A DNA stretch of 64,000 nucleotides from Alkalihalobacillus sp. BA299 (GCF_017745675.1 NZ_JAFLJM010000001.1:310001-374000); one strand, 5' to 3'. Positions 52,222 to 60,932 are shown, counted from the first letter of the stretch. Notes: a model not told the origin generated them from the sequence alone. Numbers and translations: made by a program.

Positions 52222-53499
52222 TTGCCAACTGTACAAGACAAACCTAATTTAAATGTATTTAAAGAGCATGAATCTGAGGTGCGAAGTTATTGCCGAAGTT
52301 TCCCCGCAGTTTTCACAAAAGCAATCGGCGACAAACTTTGGGATCAAGATGGAAATGAATATATTGATTTTTTTGCAGGAGCAGGAGCGTTAAATTATGG
52401 GCATAATCACCCAAAAATGAAAGAAAAATTATTGGAATATATTAAAAGTGATGGAATTACTCATGGGCTTGATATGGCAACAGAAGCAAAAGAAAAGTTT
52501 ATTACAAAATTACAAGAAACGATTCTTAATCCAAGAAATATGAAATATAAGGTTATGTTTCCAGGACCTACAGGGACTAATTCCGTTGAGAGCGCTCTAA
52601 AATTAGCAAGAAAAATTACAGGACGAGAAACGGTCATGAGTTTTACGAATGCGTTTCATGGAATGACCCTAGGAGCACTGTCAATCACAGGAAATCAATT
52701 TAAACGGCACGGTGCTGGGGTCCCGCTGCATAATACAGTTGTTATGCCATTTGATGAATTTATGGGGGAGGAAACAGATTCAGTCGATTATATTGAGCGC
52801 TTTTTAGAAGACAATGGAAGTGGGGTTTCTAAACCTGCAGCGATCATTTTAGAAACCGTTCAAGGAGAGGGAGGAATAAACGTTGCAAGCTTTGCATGGA
52901 TAAAACGAATTGAAGAGCTGTGTCGGAAGTGGGATATCCTTTTAATCATTGATGATATTCAAGCAGGTATAGGACGTACAGGATCATTTTTTAGCTTTGA
53001 GCCAGCGGGAATTGAACCAGATATTATCTGTCTTTCCAAATCAATTGGGGGGTATGGTCTTCCATTTGCGTTAACTTTATTTAAGCCAGAACACGATATA
53101 TGGGAGCCAGGAGAGCATAATGGAACGTTTCGAGGGAACAATCTAGCTTTTGTAACAGCAACAGAAGCCTTAGCTTTTTGGGAAGATGATTCATTAGTAA
53201 AGCAAGTGGAAAGAAAAGGAGAAAAAGTCCATCAGTTTTTAAAAAGCCTTGTTCAGAAATATCCTGACCTTAAAGGAGAAGTTCGTGGAAGAGGCTTAAT
53301 GCAAGGATTGGTTTGTCATGTTGAAGGATTAGCCAGCACGATTTGTTGTACTGCTTTTGAAAAAGGGTTAATTGCTGAAACCGCTGGAATAAATGATGAA
53401 GTTCTAAAAGTGATGCCTCCATTAAATATTGATGATGAAGTATTAGATAAAGGATTATCAATATTGGAAGAAAGTATTAAGGCCGTATTAAAACAATAG
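52222..53499 (+). CDS. ectB: Diaminobutyrate--2-oxoglutarate aminotransferase
   Basis: 425-residue class-III PLP aminotransferase: [71 protein letters not shown] and the PLP Lys in [12 protein letters not shown] match EctB closely. It converts aspartate semialdehyde and glutamate to 2,4-diaminobutyrate. TTG 52222 follows AAGGAGGAG. A strong terminator comes directly after it, exactly where ectC would normally start. Confidence 0.95.
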   Translation: MPTVQDKPNLNVFKEHESEVRSYCRSFPAVFTKAIGDKLWDQDGNEYIDFFAGAGALNYGHNHPKMKEKLLEYIKSDGITHGLDMATEAKEKFITKLQETILNPRNMKYKVMFPGPTGTNSVESALKLARKITGRETVMSFTNAFHGMTLGALSITGNQFKRHGAGVPLHNTVVMPFDEFMGEETDSVDYIERFLEDNGSGVSKPAAIILETVQGEGGINVASFAWIKRIEELCRKWDILLIIDDIQAGIGRTGSFFSFEPAGIEPDIICLSKSIGGYGLPFALTLFKPEHDIWEPGEHNGTFRGNNLAFVTATEALAFWEDDSLVKQVERKGEKVHQFLKSLVQKYPDLKGEVRGRGLMQGLVCHVEGLASTICCTAFEKGLIAETAGINDEVLKVMPPLNIDDEVLDKGLSILEESIKAVLKQ

Positions 53500-53512
53500 G
53501 AAGATTATGGAT

Positions 53513-53551
53513 AAAAGGACTCCTTCGTTTGTAACCAGGAGTCCTTATTTG
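53513..53551. terminator. Intrinsic terminator directly after ectB
   Basis: Stem AAAAGGACTCCT / AGGAGTCCTTATTT around TCGTTTGTAACC; usable from both sides and placed between ectB and a convergent gene. It ends the ect unit 14 bp after the ectB stop. Confidence 0.85.
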
Positions 53552-53558
53552 ATTAGTC

Positions 53559-53924
53559 TTATTCTTGAATTTGCTCATTCCAGCAAGCATCATGTTCCCA
53601 TGGTTTAAACAGCTGCTGACTTTGCTTATTGAGGTATTGGGAATAGGTGACATTATTTTGTTCGTCATTAAAGCCGCTGCATTCAAAGATTTGTGACAGA
53701 ATATCATCTTTATTAAAATGCATTTCTTCGATGGCAGGATCGATTGTAATGACGATGTTTTTAAATGAACTTTTTATTAACCTAAATTCGTCACTATTTA
53801 TGGATGACATGCCGTTCTCTTCCAATCTAAATCTTTGTTCATAATTAGGGTCAGATAAAAAACCATTAAAAAATGTTTCTAATAATTCCTTCTCATTTTC
53901 ATTTTGAACAATGATTTGCAACAA
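53559..53924 (-). CDS. Hypothetical protein, 121 residues
   Basis: Acidic soluble protein (LQIIVQNENEKELLETFFNG at the start; ECSGFNDEQNNVTYSQYLNK and KPWEHDACWNEQ near the end) with two Cys. I do not recognise a family. TTG/ATG start at 53924 is preceded by AAAGGAGGG, so it is a genuine gene. It lies after phnC on the same strand with a gap of 72 bp and might be the last gene of that unit. Confidence 0.6.
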   Translation of the reverse strand: MLQIIVQNENEKELLETFFNGFLSDPNYEQRFRLEENGMSSINSDEFRLIKSSFKNIVITIDPAIEEMHFNKDDILSQIFECSGFNDEQNNVTYSQYLNKQSQQLFKPWEHDACWNEQIQE

Positions 53925-53996
53925 AAATCCCTCCTTTAGTTATAATTTGTTCTCCAATAATCATCCTATACTTAATTGCTTATGTGAAGTTTCACT

Positions 53997-54776
53997 TTAT
54001 ACATATTCGAGTATTGGTCGGTCATGTGATATTTCGTAAGTGTGGTCATATGTTTCCTGATATTGTTTTTCTGTGAAATCTTCAGGTTTACCGTCAAAAA
54101 TAAGCTCACCGTTTTTTAAAGCAAGAATCCTTGTCGCATACCTTTTAGCGAGTGTTACATCATGGACGTTGATAACGGTTAGTAACTGATTTTGAACGTG
54201 CATCTCTTGAAGAAGCATAAAGATATGGTTGGATGTACCAGGGTCCAAACTTGCTACAGGTTCATCACCGAGAAGAACTCGAGGTCTTTGTAGAACTGCG
54301 CGTGCGATTCCAACCCTTTGCTTTTGTCCTCCGCTCAATAGTTCAACTCTGCGGTCTATAAAGTCACTAAGTCCTACATCGTGAATGACCTTTTTTGCTT
54401 GTTCAATTTCTTCCTTTGAAAACCAGCCAATTAAATTTTTAAATGTACTTCTGTAGCCAAACATTCCCGTTAACACATTTTGTAATACGGAAAGACGGGG
54501 GACGAGGTTAAAATGTTGAAAAATCATCCCCATTTCTCTTCGAACATTCCGTAATTGTTCTTCATTTTTAGTGGATAATGGCTCACCATCAAAAAATACT
54601 TCTCCACTGGTTGGTTTATGTAATCCATTCATACAACGGATTAAAGTTGATTTTCCAGCACCGCTTTTTCCCAATATACAAACGAATTCACCTTCTTGAA
54701 GTGTAAGATCAATTGACGAAAGTGCGTTTTGGTTCGTTCCTTTATAACGGACTGATAAATTTTGTATTTCAAGCAT
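53997..54776 (-). CDS. phnC: Phosphonate-type ABC transporter ATP-binding protein
   Basis: 259 residues. Walker A GKSGAGKST, Q-loop IFQHFNLVPRLSVLQNVLTG, signature LSGGQKQR, Walker B VLLGDEPVASLD and switch NVHDVTLAKRYATRI identify the PhnC family. PhnDEC-type importers take up phosphonates, phosphite, or other small oxyanions. The order here is phnD-phnE-phnC, with 96 bp before phnC. A duplicated fragment of its 3' end lies at 50135. Confidence 0.93.
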   Translation of the reverse strand: MLEIQNLSVRYKGTNQNALSSIDLTLQEGEFVCILGKSGAGKSTLIRCMNGLHKPTSGEVFFDGEPLSTKNEEQLRNVRREMGMIFQHFNLVPRLSVLQNVLTGMFGYRSTFKNLIGWFSKEEIEQAKKVIHDVGLSDFIDRRVELLSGGQKQRVGIARAVLQRPRVLLGDEPVASLDPGTSNHIFMLLQEMHVQNQLLTVINVHDVTLAKRYATRILALKNGELIFDGKPEDFTEKQYQETYDHTYEISHDRPILEYV

Positions 54777-54872
54777 TACCTTGACTCCTTTTTTTACGGA
54801 TTAAGGGTAGTAGAGTTAATTTATTTAAACAAACTTGAAGGGGGATTAAAGCCACTTCAAAGCATGAAATTT

Positions 54873-55628
54873 TTAAATGATTCTATTTCTGACAAAACCA
54901 CCATACAAATCAACGATAATGACAATAACCATAATAACGAAAACATCAAGGGCAACAGCAGAGTACTGAAACGTTTTAAAGTCATTAAAAAGTCGTTGCC
55001 CGATGCCGCCGCCACCAATAAAACCAAGAATTAATGACGTCCGAATAGCCACTTCAAATCGATAGAAATAATGTGATAATACATTCGGCCAAATTTGCGG
55101 AAGGATACTAAAAAGGTAAGCAAACCATTTTTTTGCACCAACCGCTTTTATGGCTTCTTGTGGTCCGCGTTCAGCGGATTCAATCAGTTCTGATATTAAT
55201 TTTCCCAAAACACCGATATTATGAATCATAATGGCTAAAACAGCAGGGAAGGGACCGAGTCCAAGTGCTGTTAACAATATCAAACCAAACACAATTTCAG
55301 GAACAGAGCGTACAAAGCTTAAGCTTACTCTTGAAAAATGAAAGAATAGCTTGGACGGCGATGTATTTCTTGCAGCTAAAAAGCTAATAGGGAGGGCAAT
55401 CAGTAGCCCTAAAAAACTGCCAAGAAATGCCATTGCTAACGTTACAAAGCTAGCTTCTAGAATTTTGGGTAATAAAGAGAAATCCAATGGGAACCAGTGT
55501 GAAAGAAAATCAATCATGTTCCGAAAATCTCTAAATTTGGATAAATCAAAATCTGTTAACTTCATACTGATATAAACTGCTAATGCTAACAGAAAAAAAG
55601 TTATAAAATTACGCCCATTAAACCACAC
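54873..55628 (-). CDS. phnE: Phosphonate-type ABC transporter permease
   Basis: 251 residues with about six membrane segments. PhnE signatures include LGSFLGLLIALPISFLAARN, FVRSVPEIVFGLILLTALGLGPFPAVLAI and the loop IESAERGPQEAIKAVGAKKW. GTG 55628 lies 12 bp after phnD with only a weak ribosome site, consistent with coupling to phnD translation. Confidence 0.92.
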   Translation of the reverse strand: MWFNGRNFITFFLLALAVYISMKLTDFDLSKFRDFRNMIDFLSHWFPLDFSLLPKILEASFVTLAMAFLGSFLGLLIALPISFLAARNTSPSKLFFHFSRVSLSFVRSVPEIVFGLILLTALGLGPFPAVLAIMIHNIGVLGKLISELIESAERGPQEAIKAVGAKKWFAYLFSILPQIWPNVLSHYFYRFEVAIRTSLILGFIGGGGIGQRLFNDFKTFQYSAVALDVFVIMVIVIIVDLYGGFVRNRII

Positions 55629-55640
55629 GAAAAATCAGCT

Positions 55641-56540
55641 CTATTCTGTAATAATTCCTTCTTTTATTGCTGCGTCCCTAATCGCTTTATAATCCTCATC
55701 TGTCGCTTCAGTAAATCCAGAAGCACCAAAAGCATCTAATATGACTGGATCATCGATTGCTTTGAATGTCTCAATCAATGTGTTTATTGTCGTTTCTTCT
55801 GTATCACGGTGAACGGCCCATGGATATTGGAAAAGCTTTTCTGATTTCCAGATAATCTTGATTTGTTCTCCGTTAATTTTCCCAGATTCAACTAATTGAT
55901 GATAAATGGCACTGTCGATGGCCCCAACATCAACTTGTTTATTTTGAACCGATAGAGCAGTTGCGTCATGAGAACCAGAATATCTCACGGACTGAAACGA
56001 ATGTTCATCATCAGATTGAATAACACCACGGTTTTTTAATTCGATCGAAGGGATCAATGAACCAGATGTCGAATTGATATCACCAAAGGCAAGGTTAACC
56101 TCGCTAGGATTTTTTAAAACATCTTCAAGTGTATCCCACGGAGAATCTATTTGTGTAATAAAATAGGAGTAGTAATAAGGTTCCCCGTCTACTAACTGGG
56201 TAATAATCGCCTTAGCACCGCTTTTTTCATGGGCAACGACATAAGTTAAAGGACCGAAAAAGGCCATATCGATTTTGTTGTAGTTCATCGCTTCAACAAC
56301 GCCGTTATAATCAGGATATACATCTATTGTTACATTTCGATCTAGTTTTTCTGAAAGGGTAGCTTGGAGGTTTTCCATTGCTTCATCCATAGCACCCTCA
56401 GTTTGAGCAGGGATAACCCCAATTGTAAAGTCTTCAACTGTTTCCTTGTTCTCTTTACCGTCACTAGTTGAATCGTTTCCACAAGCCGTAAGAAAGACGA
56501 ACAATAATAGAGTCACGGAAAAAATAATGCTCTTTTTCAT
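55641..56540 (-). CDS. phnD: Phosphonate-type (PhnD) substrate-binding lipoprotein
   Basis: 299 residues from ATG 56540 (AAGGTGG upstream). Signal peptide ends FLTAC (lipid Cys20). The PhnD domain shows FTIGVIPAQTEGAM, YNKIDMAFFGPLTYVVAHEK, FGDINSTSGSLIPSIEL (anion-binding Ser/Thr loop) and VGAIDSAIYHQLV. Members bind phosphonates, phosphite, hypophosphite or related anions. It lies 75 bp downstream of selD behind a terminator. A selenium-oxyanion role is a speculation from context only. Confidence 0.92.
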   Translation of the reverse strand: MKKSIIFSVTLLLFVFLTACGNDSTSDGKENKETVEDFTIGVIPAQTEGAMDEAMENLQATLSEKLDRNVTIDVYPDYNGVVEAMNYNKIDMAFFGPLTYVVAHEKSGAKAIITQLVDGEPYYYSYFITQIDSPWDTLEDVLKNPSEVNLAFGDINSTSGSLIPSIELKNRGVIQSDDEHSFQSVRYSGSHDATALSVQNKQVDVGAIDSAIYHQLVESGKINGEQIKIIWKSEKLFQYPWAVHRDTEETTINTLIETFKAIDDPVILDAFGASGFTEATDEDYKAIRDAAIKEGIITE

Positions 56541-56588
56541 TTTTACCACCTTAATTTTTTTATTAAATTTTTAATATTTAAATTGGTT

Positions 56589-56616
56589 AAAAAAGGACCC
56601 GTACCCGAGTCCTTTT
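56589..56616 (-). terminator. Terminator between selD and phnD
   Basis: On the minus strand AAGGAC-TC-GGGTAC-GGGTCCTT forms a stem followed by TTTT. It overlaps the selD stop codon and suggests that phnDEC is mostly transcribed from its own promoter in the short gap. Confidence 0.7.
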
Positions 56617-57667
56617 ATATGACTTTAATGCAGCCAGGTTTTTCATCTGTAACTTCACCGATGATAGCTGAAGTAACTTGCTTATCTTCTAAAGTACGCT
56701 GTAATGCTTCAGCCTCGGCTTCTGGTACTGAAATAAGTAATCCCCCTGATGTAATTGCGTCACAAAGGATCAATTGGTCGATTTCACTAATCGCCTTGTC
56801 ATATTCAACTCTTCCACAAATCCATTTATGATTTTTCTTTGTTCCACCTGGAATGATGTTTTGTTCTGCAAGCTCTTTCGTTTTAGGTAAAATTGGGACT
56901 GCTTTATGGTCAATCACAATTCCAACTTGACTGCCCTCTGCTATTTCAAGGGTATGACCGAGCAATCCAAAACCAGTCACGTCAGTACAAGCATTAACAT
57001 TGTATGGTTCCATCGCTTCAGCAGCATCTTTGTTTAAGGTAGCCATAACGTGCATGACGTTATCTAAGTCTTCTTTAGAAAGAAGGTCTTTTTTGATGGC
57101 TGTTGTAAGAATACCAACGCCAATTGGCTTTGTTAAAATCAAGCGATCACCAGGCTTAGCACCTGCGTTGGATCGAATACGATCAGGATGAACAGTCCCA
57201 GTAACAGATAAGCCGAACTTTGGTTCTTGATCATCAATGGAATGACCACCAACTAAGGCGGCACCTGATTCTTTAACCTTATCAGATGCCCCAGCTAAAA
57301 TTTCGGCTAGAATACTTTTATCTAATGTATTTATTGGAAAGCCAACAATATTCATCACCGTAATTGGTTTTCCACCCATGGCATAGACATCGCTTAATGA
57401 ATTAGCTGCTGCGATTTGTCCAAACATATATGGATCATCCACTATGGGTGTGAAAAAATCGAGTGTTTGCACAAGTGCGGTTTCTTCATTAATTTTATAA
57501 ACTCCAGCATCATCAGAAGTATCAAGTCCGACTAATAAATTTGGATCAGGTACAGACTTTGGTAAATGACGCAGAACCTGCGCCAGGTCTTCAGGACCAA
57601 TTTTGCATCCTCAGCCACCTTTTGAGGATAAAGAAGTTAATTTAATGATTTCTTCTTTTTTACTCAT
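56615..57667 (-). CDS. selD: Selenide, water dikinase (selenophosphate synthetase) with active-site selenocysteine
   Basis: Makes selenophosphate, the selenium donor for Sec-tRNA, selenouridine and selenosugars. The frame runs from ATG 57667 (GGAGTGATA upstream) for 350 residues, interrupted once by in-frame TGA at 57611-57613, codon 19. There the protein reads SLSSKGG-U-GCKIGPEDLAQ, and the residue is the Cys/Sec known in SelD, followed by the catalytic Lys22. The rest is a complete SelD: VGLDTSDDAGVYKI, LVQTLDFFTPIVDDPYMFG, GGHSIDDQEPKFGLSVTG, NACTDVTGFGLLGH. A conventional gene call starts only at 57472 and misses the active site. Confidence 0.95.
57574..57613 (-). promoter_or_regulatory. 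Sec UGA codon and putative bacterial SECIS hairpin of selD
   Basis: After the UGA on the minus strand 22 bases follow, then a stem ACCTG / CAGGT with a three-base apical loop GCG and an extendable lower part. Size and distance fit bacterial SECIS elements, which lie within about 15-40 nt of the UGA and carry a G in a small apical loop for SelB binding. Confidence 0.7.
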
Positions 57668-57715
57668 ATATATCACTCCTTAAATAATTATTAAAAAAAT
57701 TTTTTTGGAGTTCAT

Positions 57716-58735
57716 CTATGCTTCAGTTAGGCTCAATCTTTCCTTCAAGACATCCTGATAGATCTTAAGTAATGTTTGAACCTCAGATGTACTTGAATGA
57801 TATTTTTCAATGTACGCTTGAGCGGCCTCACCGAGCTTCTCCCTTATTTCGTTATTATTGACTAGTTGCTCAGCATAATCAAGAAATTCGACTTCATTGT
57901 TATATACAAAACCGGTCTTTTCATTGAATACAAGGCTAAGGTTCCCGTGGTTGCTTGATACTAATACAGGTAGGCTATATGCCATTGCCTCAATAATCGC
58001 AGAGGGCTGACCCTCTGTGTGAGATGTGTTAAGAAGCGCATCGGCTTGCTTATAAATGGCACCCATGTTGGAGTGTGGAATTTGACCAATATAACTTACC
58101 CAATCCTTATTTTGGTCAACGAGATTTTTTACAATCTGTCCTTCATCTTCTTCAATTACTGGACCGACAAGTAACAAGCGAACGGATGGATATTTTTCAT
58201 ATAAAGTTTTGAGCATGTTAATGGCAAATGGAACATTTTTTACCTTTCTTATCCCAGCTGGTAGAACAAATAGGAAAGTGTTTTCTTCCTTTTCAATTGA
58301 AAAATCGGTTTCTTTAAATAGGGTTGCCCCTTGTGGAATAACGTAGATTTTATTTGCCATATTCGGAGCTTCTTTTACTAAAACCTGCTTTGCTTCCTCA
58401 TTAAATACATGAATCGCCTTTGCTTCAGATAAACATTGAATGACATCTGCACGTTTGTCTTGATGGTATAAATCATGATTTAAATCCGTTCCTGTCATCG
58501 TAACAACAAAAGACTCGATTTTCGTTTTAAGGTGTTCCTTAAACTTATAAAATTTATAGGCGTGGAAGCCATGGGTAATATCCGATGGGGGCAAGGCAGT
58601 CACCGAGCTGTTCTCTGTTATCGAAATAATTTCTGTTTCAACATCTAAATTCTCTAGTCCATCTGCAATTCGCTGGACAGTCACCGTGTTTCCTCGTGGT
58701 TGATGAAAATTGGGGGTGGCTAAAATCACCTTCAA
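57716..58735 (-). CDS. GT-B glycosyltransferase adjacent to selD (SenB-like?)
   Basis: 339 residues, GT4-type. The C-terminal donor domain shows PAGIRKVKNVPFAINML, VSYIGQIPHSNMGAIYKQAD and TEGQPSAIIEAMAYSLPVLVS (the E-x7-E motif). The N-terminal domain has NFHQPRGNTVTVQRIADGLE and VVTMTGTDLNHDLY. As I remember them, SenB-type selenosugar synthases (TIGR04348) share the RGNxVTxxR and TGTDLxxDL pattern. It ends 48 bp before selD, same strand, no terminator between, so the two are probably one operon. Function as selenosugar synthase is inference; an ordinary glycosyltransferase remains possible. No signal or membrane segment. Confidence 0.8.
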   Translation of the reverse strand: MKVILATPNFHQPRGNTVTVQRIADGLENLDVETEIISITENSSVTALPPSDITHGFHAYKFYKFKEHLKTKIESFVVTMTGTDLNHDLYHQDKRADVIQCLSEAKAIHVFNEEAKQVLVKEAPNMANKIYVIPQGATLFKETDFSIEKEENTFLFVLPAGIRKVKNVPFAINMLKTLYEKYPSVRLLLVGPVIEEDEGQIVKNLVDQNKDWVSYIGQIPHSNMGAIYKQADALLNTSHTEGQPSAIIEAMAYSLPVLVSSNHGNLSLVFNEKTGFVYNNEVEFLDYAEQLVNNNEIREKLGEAAQAYIEKYHSSTSEVQTLLKIYQDVLKERLSLTEA

Positions 58736-59049
58736 ACAATCACTTCCTTAGTACAAAATAAAGTAATGTTGGTTCCTTACTAAGTTTTATTTAAAGTTAA
58801 TAAAATATCAAGAAGATTGCACTATAGATTAAGAACTCATAATTTATTTTTATAATAATTTATCCTAAAAAGGCGGTAAGTTTACATAGATTAGATATAT
58901 ATTATTTTCCAGATTTCAAGTGTCTTTAATTGAATAGAATCGCCAGAATTAATCGTTAAAATAGCGGTATTAAAAATAATTGTAGAAGTTGGACAACAGA
59001 ACATTTAAAATAGATCTTGTTAGGAAAAAGCAAATGATAGAAGGGGAAT
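58736..59049. other. Divergent intergenic region, no gene seen
   Basis: AT-rich spacer between the divergent glycosyltransferase and sodium-channel genes. It must hold both promoters, but I cannot assign clear -35/-10 pairs, and no ORF, repeat or riboswitch is evident. Confidence 0.6.
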
Positions 59050-59934
59050 GTGGTTGATACCATGGAATTAATAAAGAAAGAAGAAACGAATCAAAATAAT
59101 AGTTCATTAAGAACTAAAGTTAGAAAAATCGTTGAGCATGAATATTTCCAACCGATAATCATTGGGATCATCCTATTAAACGGACTGATTATTATTAGTG
59201 AGACGTATCTCAAAGGAAATAGTCTATTAATTACTTTAGATAGAATCATTGTTTGGGTCTTTGTGCTAGAACTCATTTTTAAGATTATTGGTCTTGGTTT
59301 CAAAGGTTATTTCTCTGATCGTTGGAATCGATTTGATTTTCTTATTGTTATAGGAAGTATGATCTTTTACTCTACGCCTTTCGTCAGCGTTCTGAGGTTA
59401 ATCCGGGTATTGCGCTTATTACGAATGATTCCAGCTATTCCTGCGTTACGGAAAATTATTGATTCCTTAATGAAATCCGTCCCAGCATTAACAGGGATAT
59501 TAGGATTGTCGGTGTTGATTTTTTCTATTTATGCGATTATTGGAACAACATTCTTTAGTGAGGTACTTCCTTATGAGTTTTTTGGAAGTTTTCACACCGC
59601 GTTATTTACCTTAATGCAAGTCGTGACGTTTGAATCGTGGGCTAGTCAGGTGGCAAGACCCATTATTAATGAAATCCCATGGGCTTGGGTCTATTTTGTA
59701 TCATTTATCATCATTGGTGCATTGGTTATTTTAAACCTTGTTGTCGCCGTTATCTTAAGCTATTTAGGACAGGACGATGATGCGAAGCGCGAGGAACAAA
59801 TGGAGCAATTATTCAGGGAGAATCAAGAACTAAAGCGGGATATCCAAGATATTAAACAATTAATCCTTGCTAGTCATCAAAATCAAACCATAAAAAACAA
59901 TGAAGATAATAATGTTTACCAAGAAAACCGCTAA
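59050..59934 (+). CDS. Voltage-gated sodium channel, NaChBac family
   Basis: 294 residues of a single-domain 6-TM channel. S4 near 114-125 carries four Arg at every third position (VLRLIRVLRLLR), and the selectivity filter TFESWAS at 193-199 differs from NaChBac TLESWAS by one residue, so Na+ selectivity is expected. S6 (VILNLVVAVILSYLG) is followed by a coiled coil about 240-275 (EEQMEQLFRENQELKRDIQD), typical for tetramer stability. GTG 59050 follows GAAGGGG; ATG 59062 is an alternative. Such channels support motility and pH homeostasis in alkaliphilic bacilli. Confidence 0.93.
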   Translation: MVDTMELIKKEETNQNNSSLRTKVRKIVEHEYFQPIIIGIILLNGLIIISETYLKGNSLLITLDRIIVWVFVLELIFKIIGLGFKGYFSDRWNRFDFLIVIGSMIFYSTPFVSVLRLIRVLRLLRMIPAIPALRKIIDSLMKSVPALTGILGLSVLIFSIYAIIGTTFFSEVLPYEFFGSFHTALFTLMQVVTFESWASQVARPIINEIPWAWVYFVSFIIIGALVILNLVVAVILSYLGQDDDAKREEQMEQLFRENQELKRDIQDIKQLILASHQNQTIKNNEDNNVYQENR

Positions 59935-60092
59935 TTTACTGGGATCGGACAAGTAAATTTGTAGATGGCATGAACAATTAAAATGGTGCTCTGGTGAAAC
60001 TTTATGTTAACGGCTTTATTATCGGTGATAATATCAGCAGCATTCAGTAGGTAGAAAATGGTATAATAACTTAAGAAAGGAGGTTGAAGCAT

Positions 60093-60740
60093 TTGCCGTC
60101 ACTTCAAGAACAATTACTAAAGTTAAAAGAAAAGGTTTCTCAGAAAGTACCGGAAGAATTTATGAAAGTTACGACAGAGGAGATCCAAAAATTAATGGAT
60201 AGCCGATTGATAGATGGTTTATCGATCAGGAGTAAAGCACCCGAACTTTCTTTACCTGATAGTCAAGGGAAATTGGTAACCTTATCTGAAACACTTCAAA
60301 AAGGACCCGTTATTCTATCCTTTTATCGGGGCAGCTGGTGACCGTATTGTGTGATTGAACTTCGTGAGTTGCACGAAGCTATAGCAAGTCAAACGAATAT
60401 TCAAGCATCTATACTTGCCGTAAGTCCAGAACAAAAGGAGAAGACAGCCGCTTTAGCTGAAAAGGTTCCAGTTTCTTTTCCGCTGCTAAGCGATGTAACA
60501 GGGCAGGTCATGGAGGACTATAAGGTTGCGTGGGTGATCCCGCAAAAGATCCGAGACCTATACATGGAAAACTTTAATCGGGATTTAAATGCTATCAACA
60601 CAGGAGCAGGATGGGTTTTACCTGTCCCAGCGACATATATTATCAATCAGGAGGGGGACATCGTTTCTCGATACGTAAATGAGGATTATACTAGCCGAAT
60701 GGAACCTTCAGATATTGTTAATATCATCCAATCGTTATAA
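60093..60740 (+). CDS. Selenocysteine-containing AhpC/TSA-family thioredoxin-like peroxidase
   Basis: Two open segments, before and after TGA 60339-60341, lie in the same frame and together make one 215-residue peroxiredoxin-like protein: helical N-terminus, SKAPELSLPDSQGKLVTLSE, VILSFYRGSW-U-PYCVIELRELHEA, then LAVSPEQKEKTAALAEKVP and PVPATYIINQEGDIVSRYVN. Sec83 takes the place of the peroxidatic Cys in the FYRGxWCPYC motif, giving a U-x-x-C redox pair. Start is TTG 60093, seven bases after AAAGGAGGT. A hairpin 18 nt after the UGA fits a bacterial SECIS. Expected role: reduction of (organic) peroxides with thioredoxin-like donors. Gene callers would split it in two. Confidence 0.93.
60339..60378 (+). 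promoter_or_regulatory. Sec UGA codon and putative bacterial SECIS hairpin of the peroxiredoxin
   Basis: UGA at 60339-60341, an 18-nt spacer, then a perfect seven-pair stem CTTCGTG / CACGAAG (60360-60378) with loop AGTTG. The geometry (stem within 40 nt, small loop with G/U) is that of bacterial SECIS elements recognised by SelB. Confidence 0.8.
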
Positions 60741-60787
60741 GTTTATTTCCTATCCAGCCTAACTAAGGTCAGACCTGCATTGATAGA

Positions 60788-60820
60788 CGAGAATGTACAT
60801 TAAAACATTCTCGATATTTA
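60788..60820 (+). terminator. Intrinsic terminator after the selenoprotein gene
   Basis: Stem CGAGAATGT / ACATTCTCG around ACATTAAA, followed by ATATTT. A-rich left side and weak T-tail; moderate strength. Confidence 0.65.
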
Positions 60821-60932
60821 GGAGGGTGACTACTATAGGTGAGGTGTCGAACCTTTGTCATTTTAACATAATATATCGTTACATTTTTAGGCTAGTACCG
60901 ATATACGATGATTAGGTCCTTCTATTTCCTTT

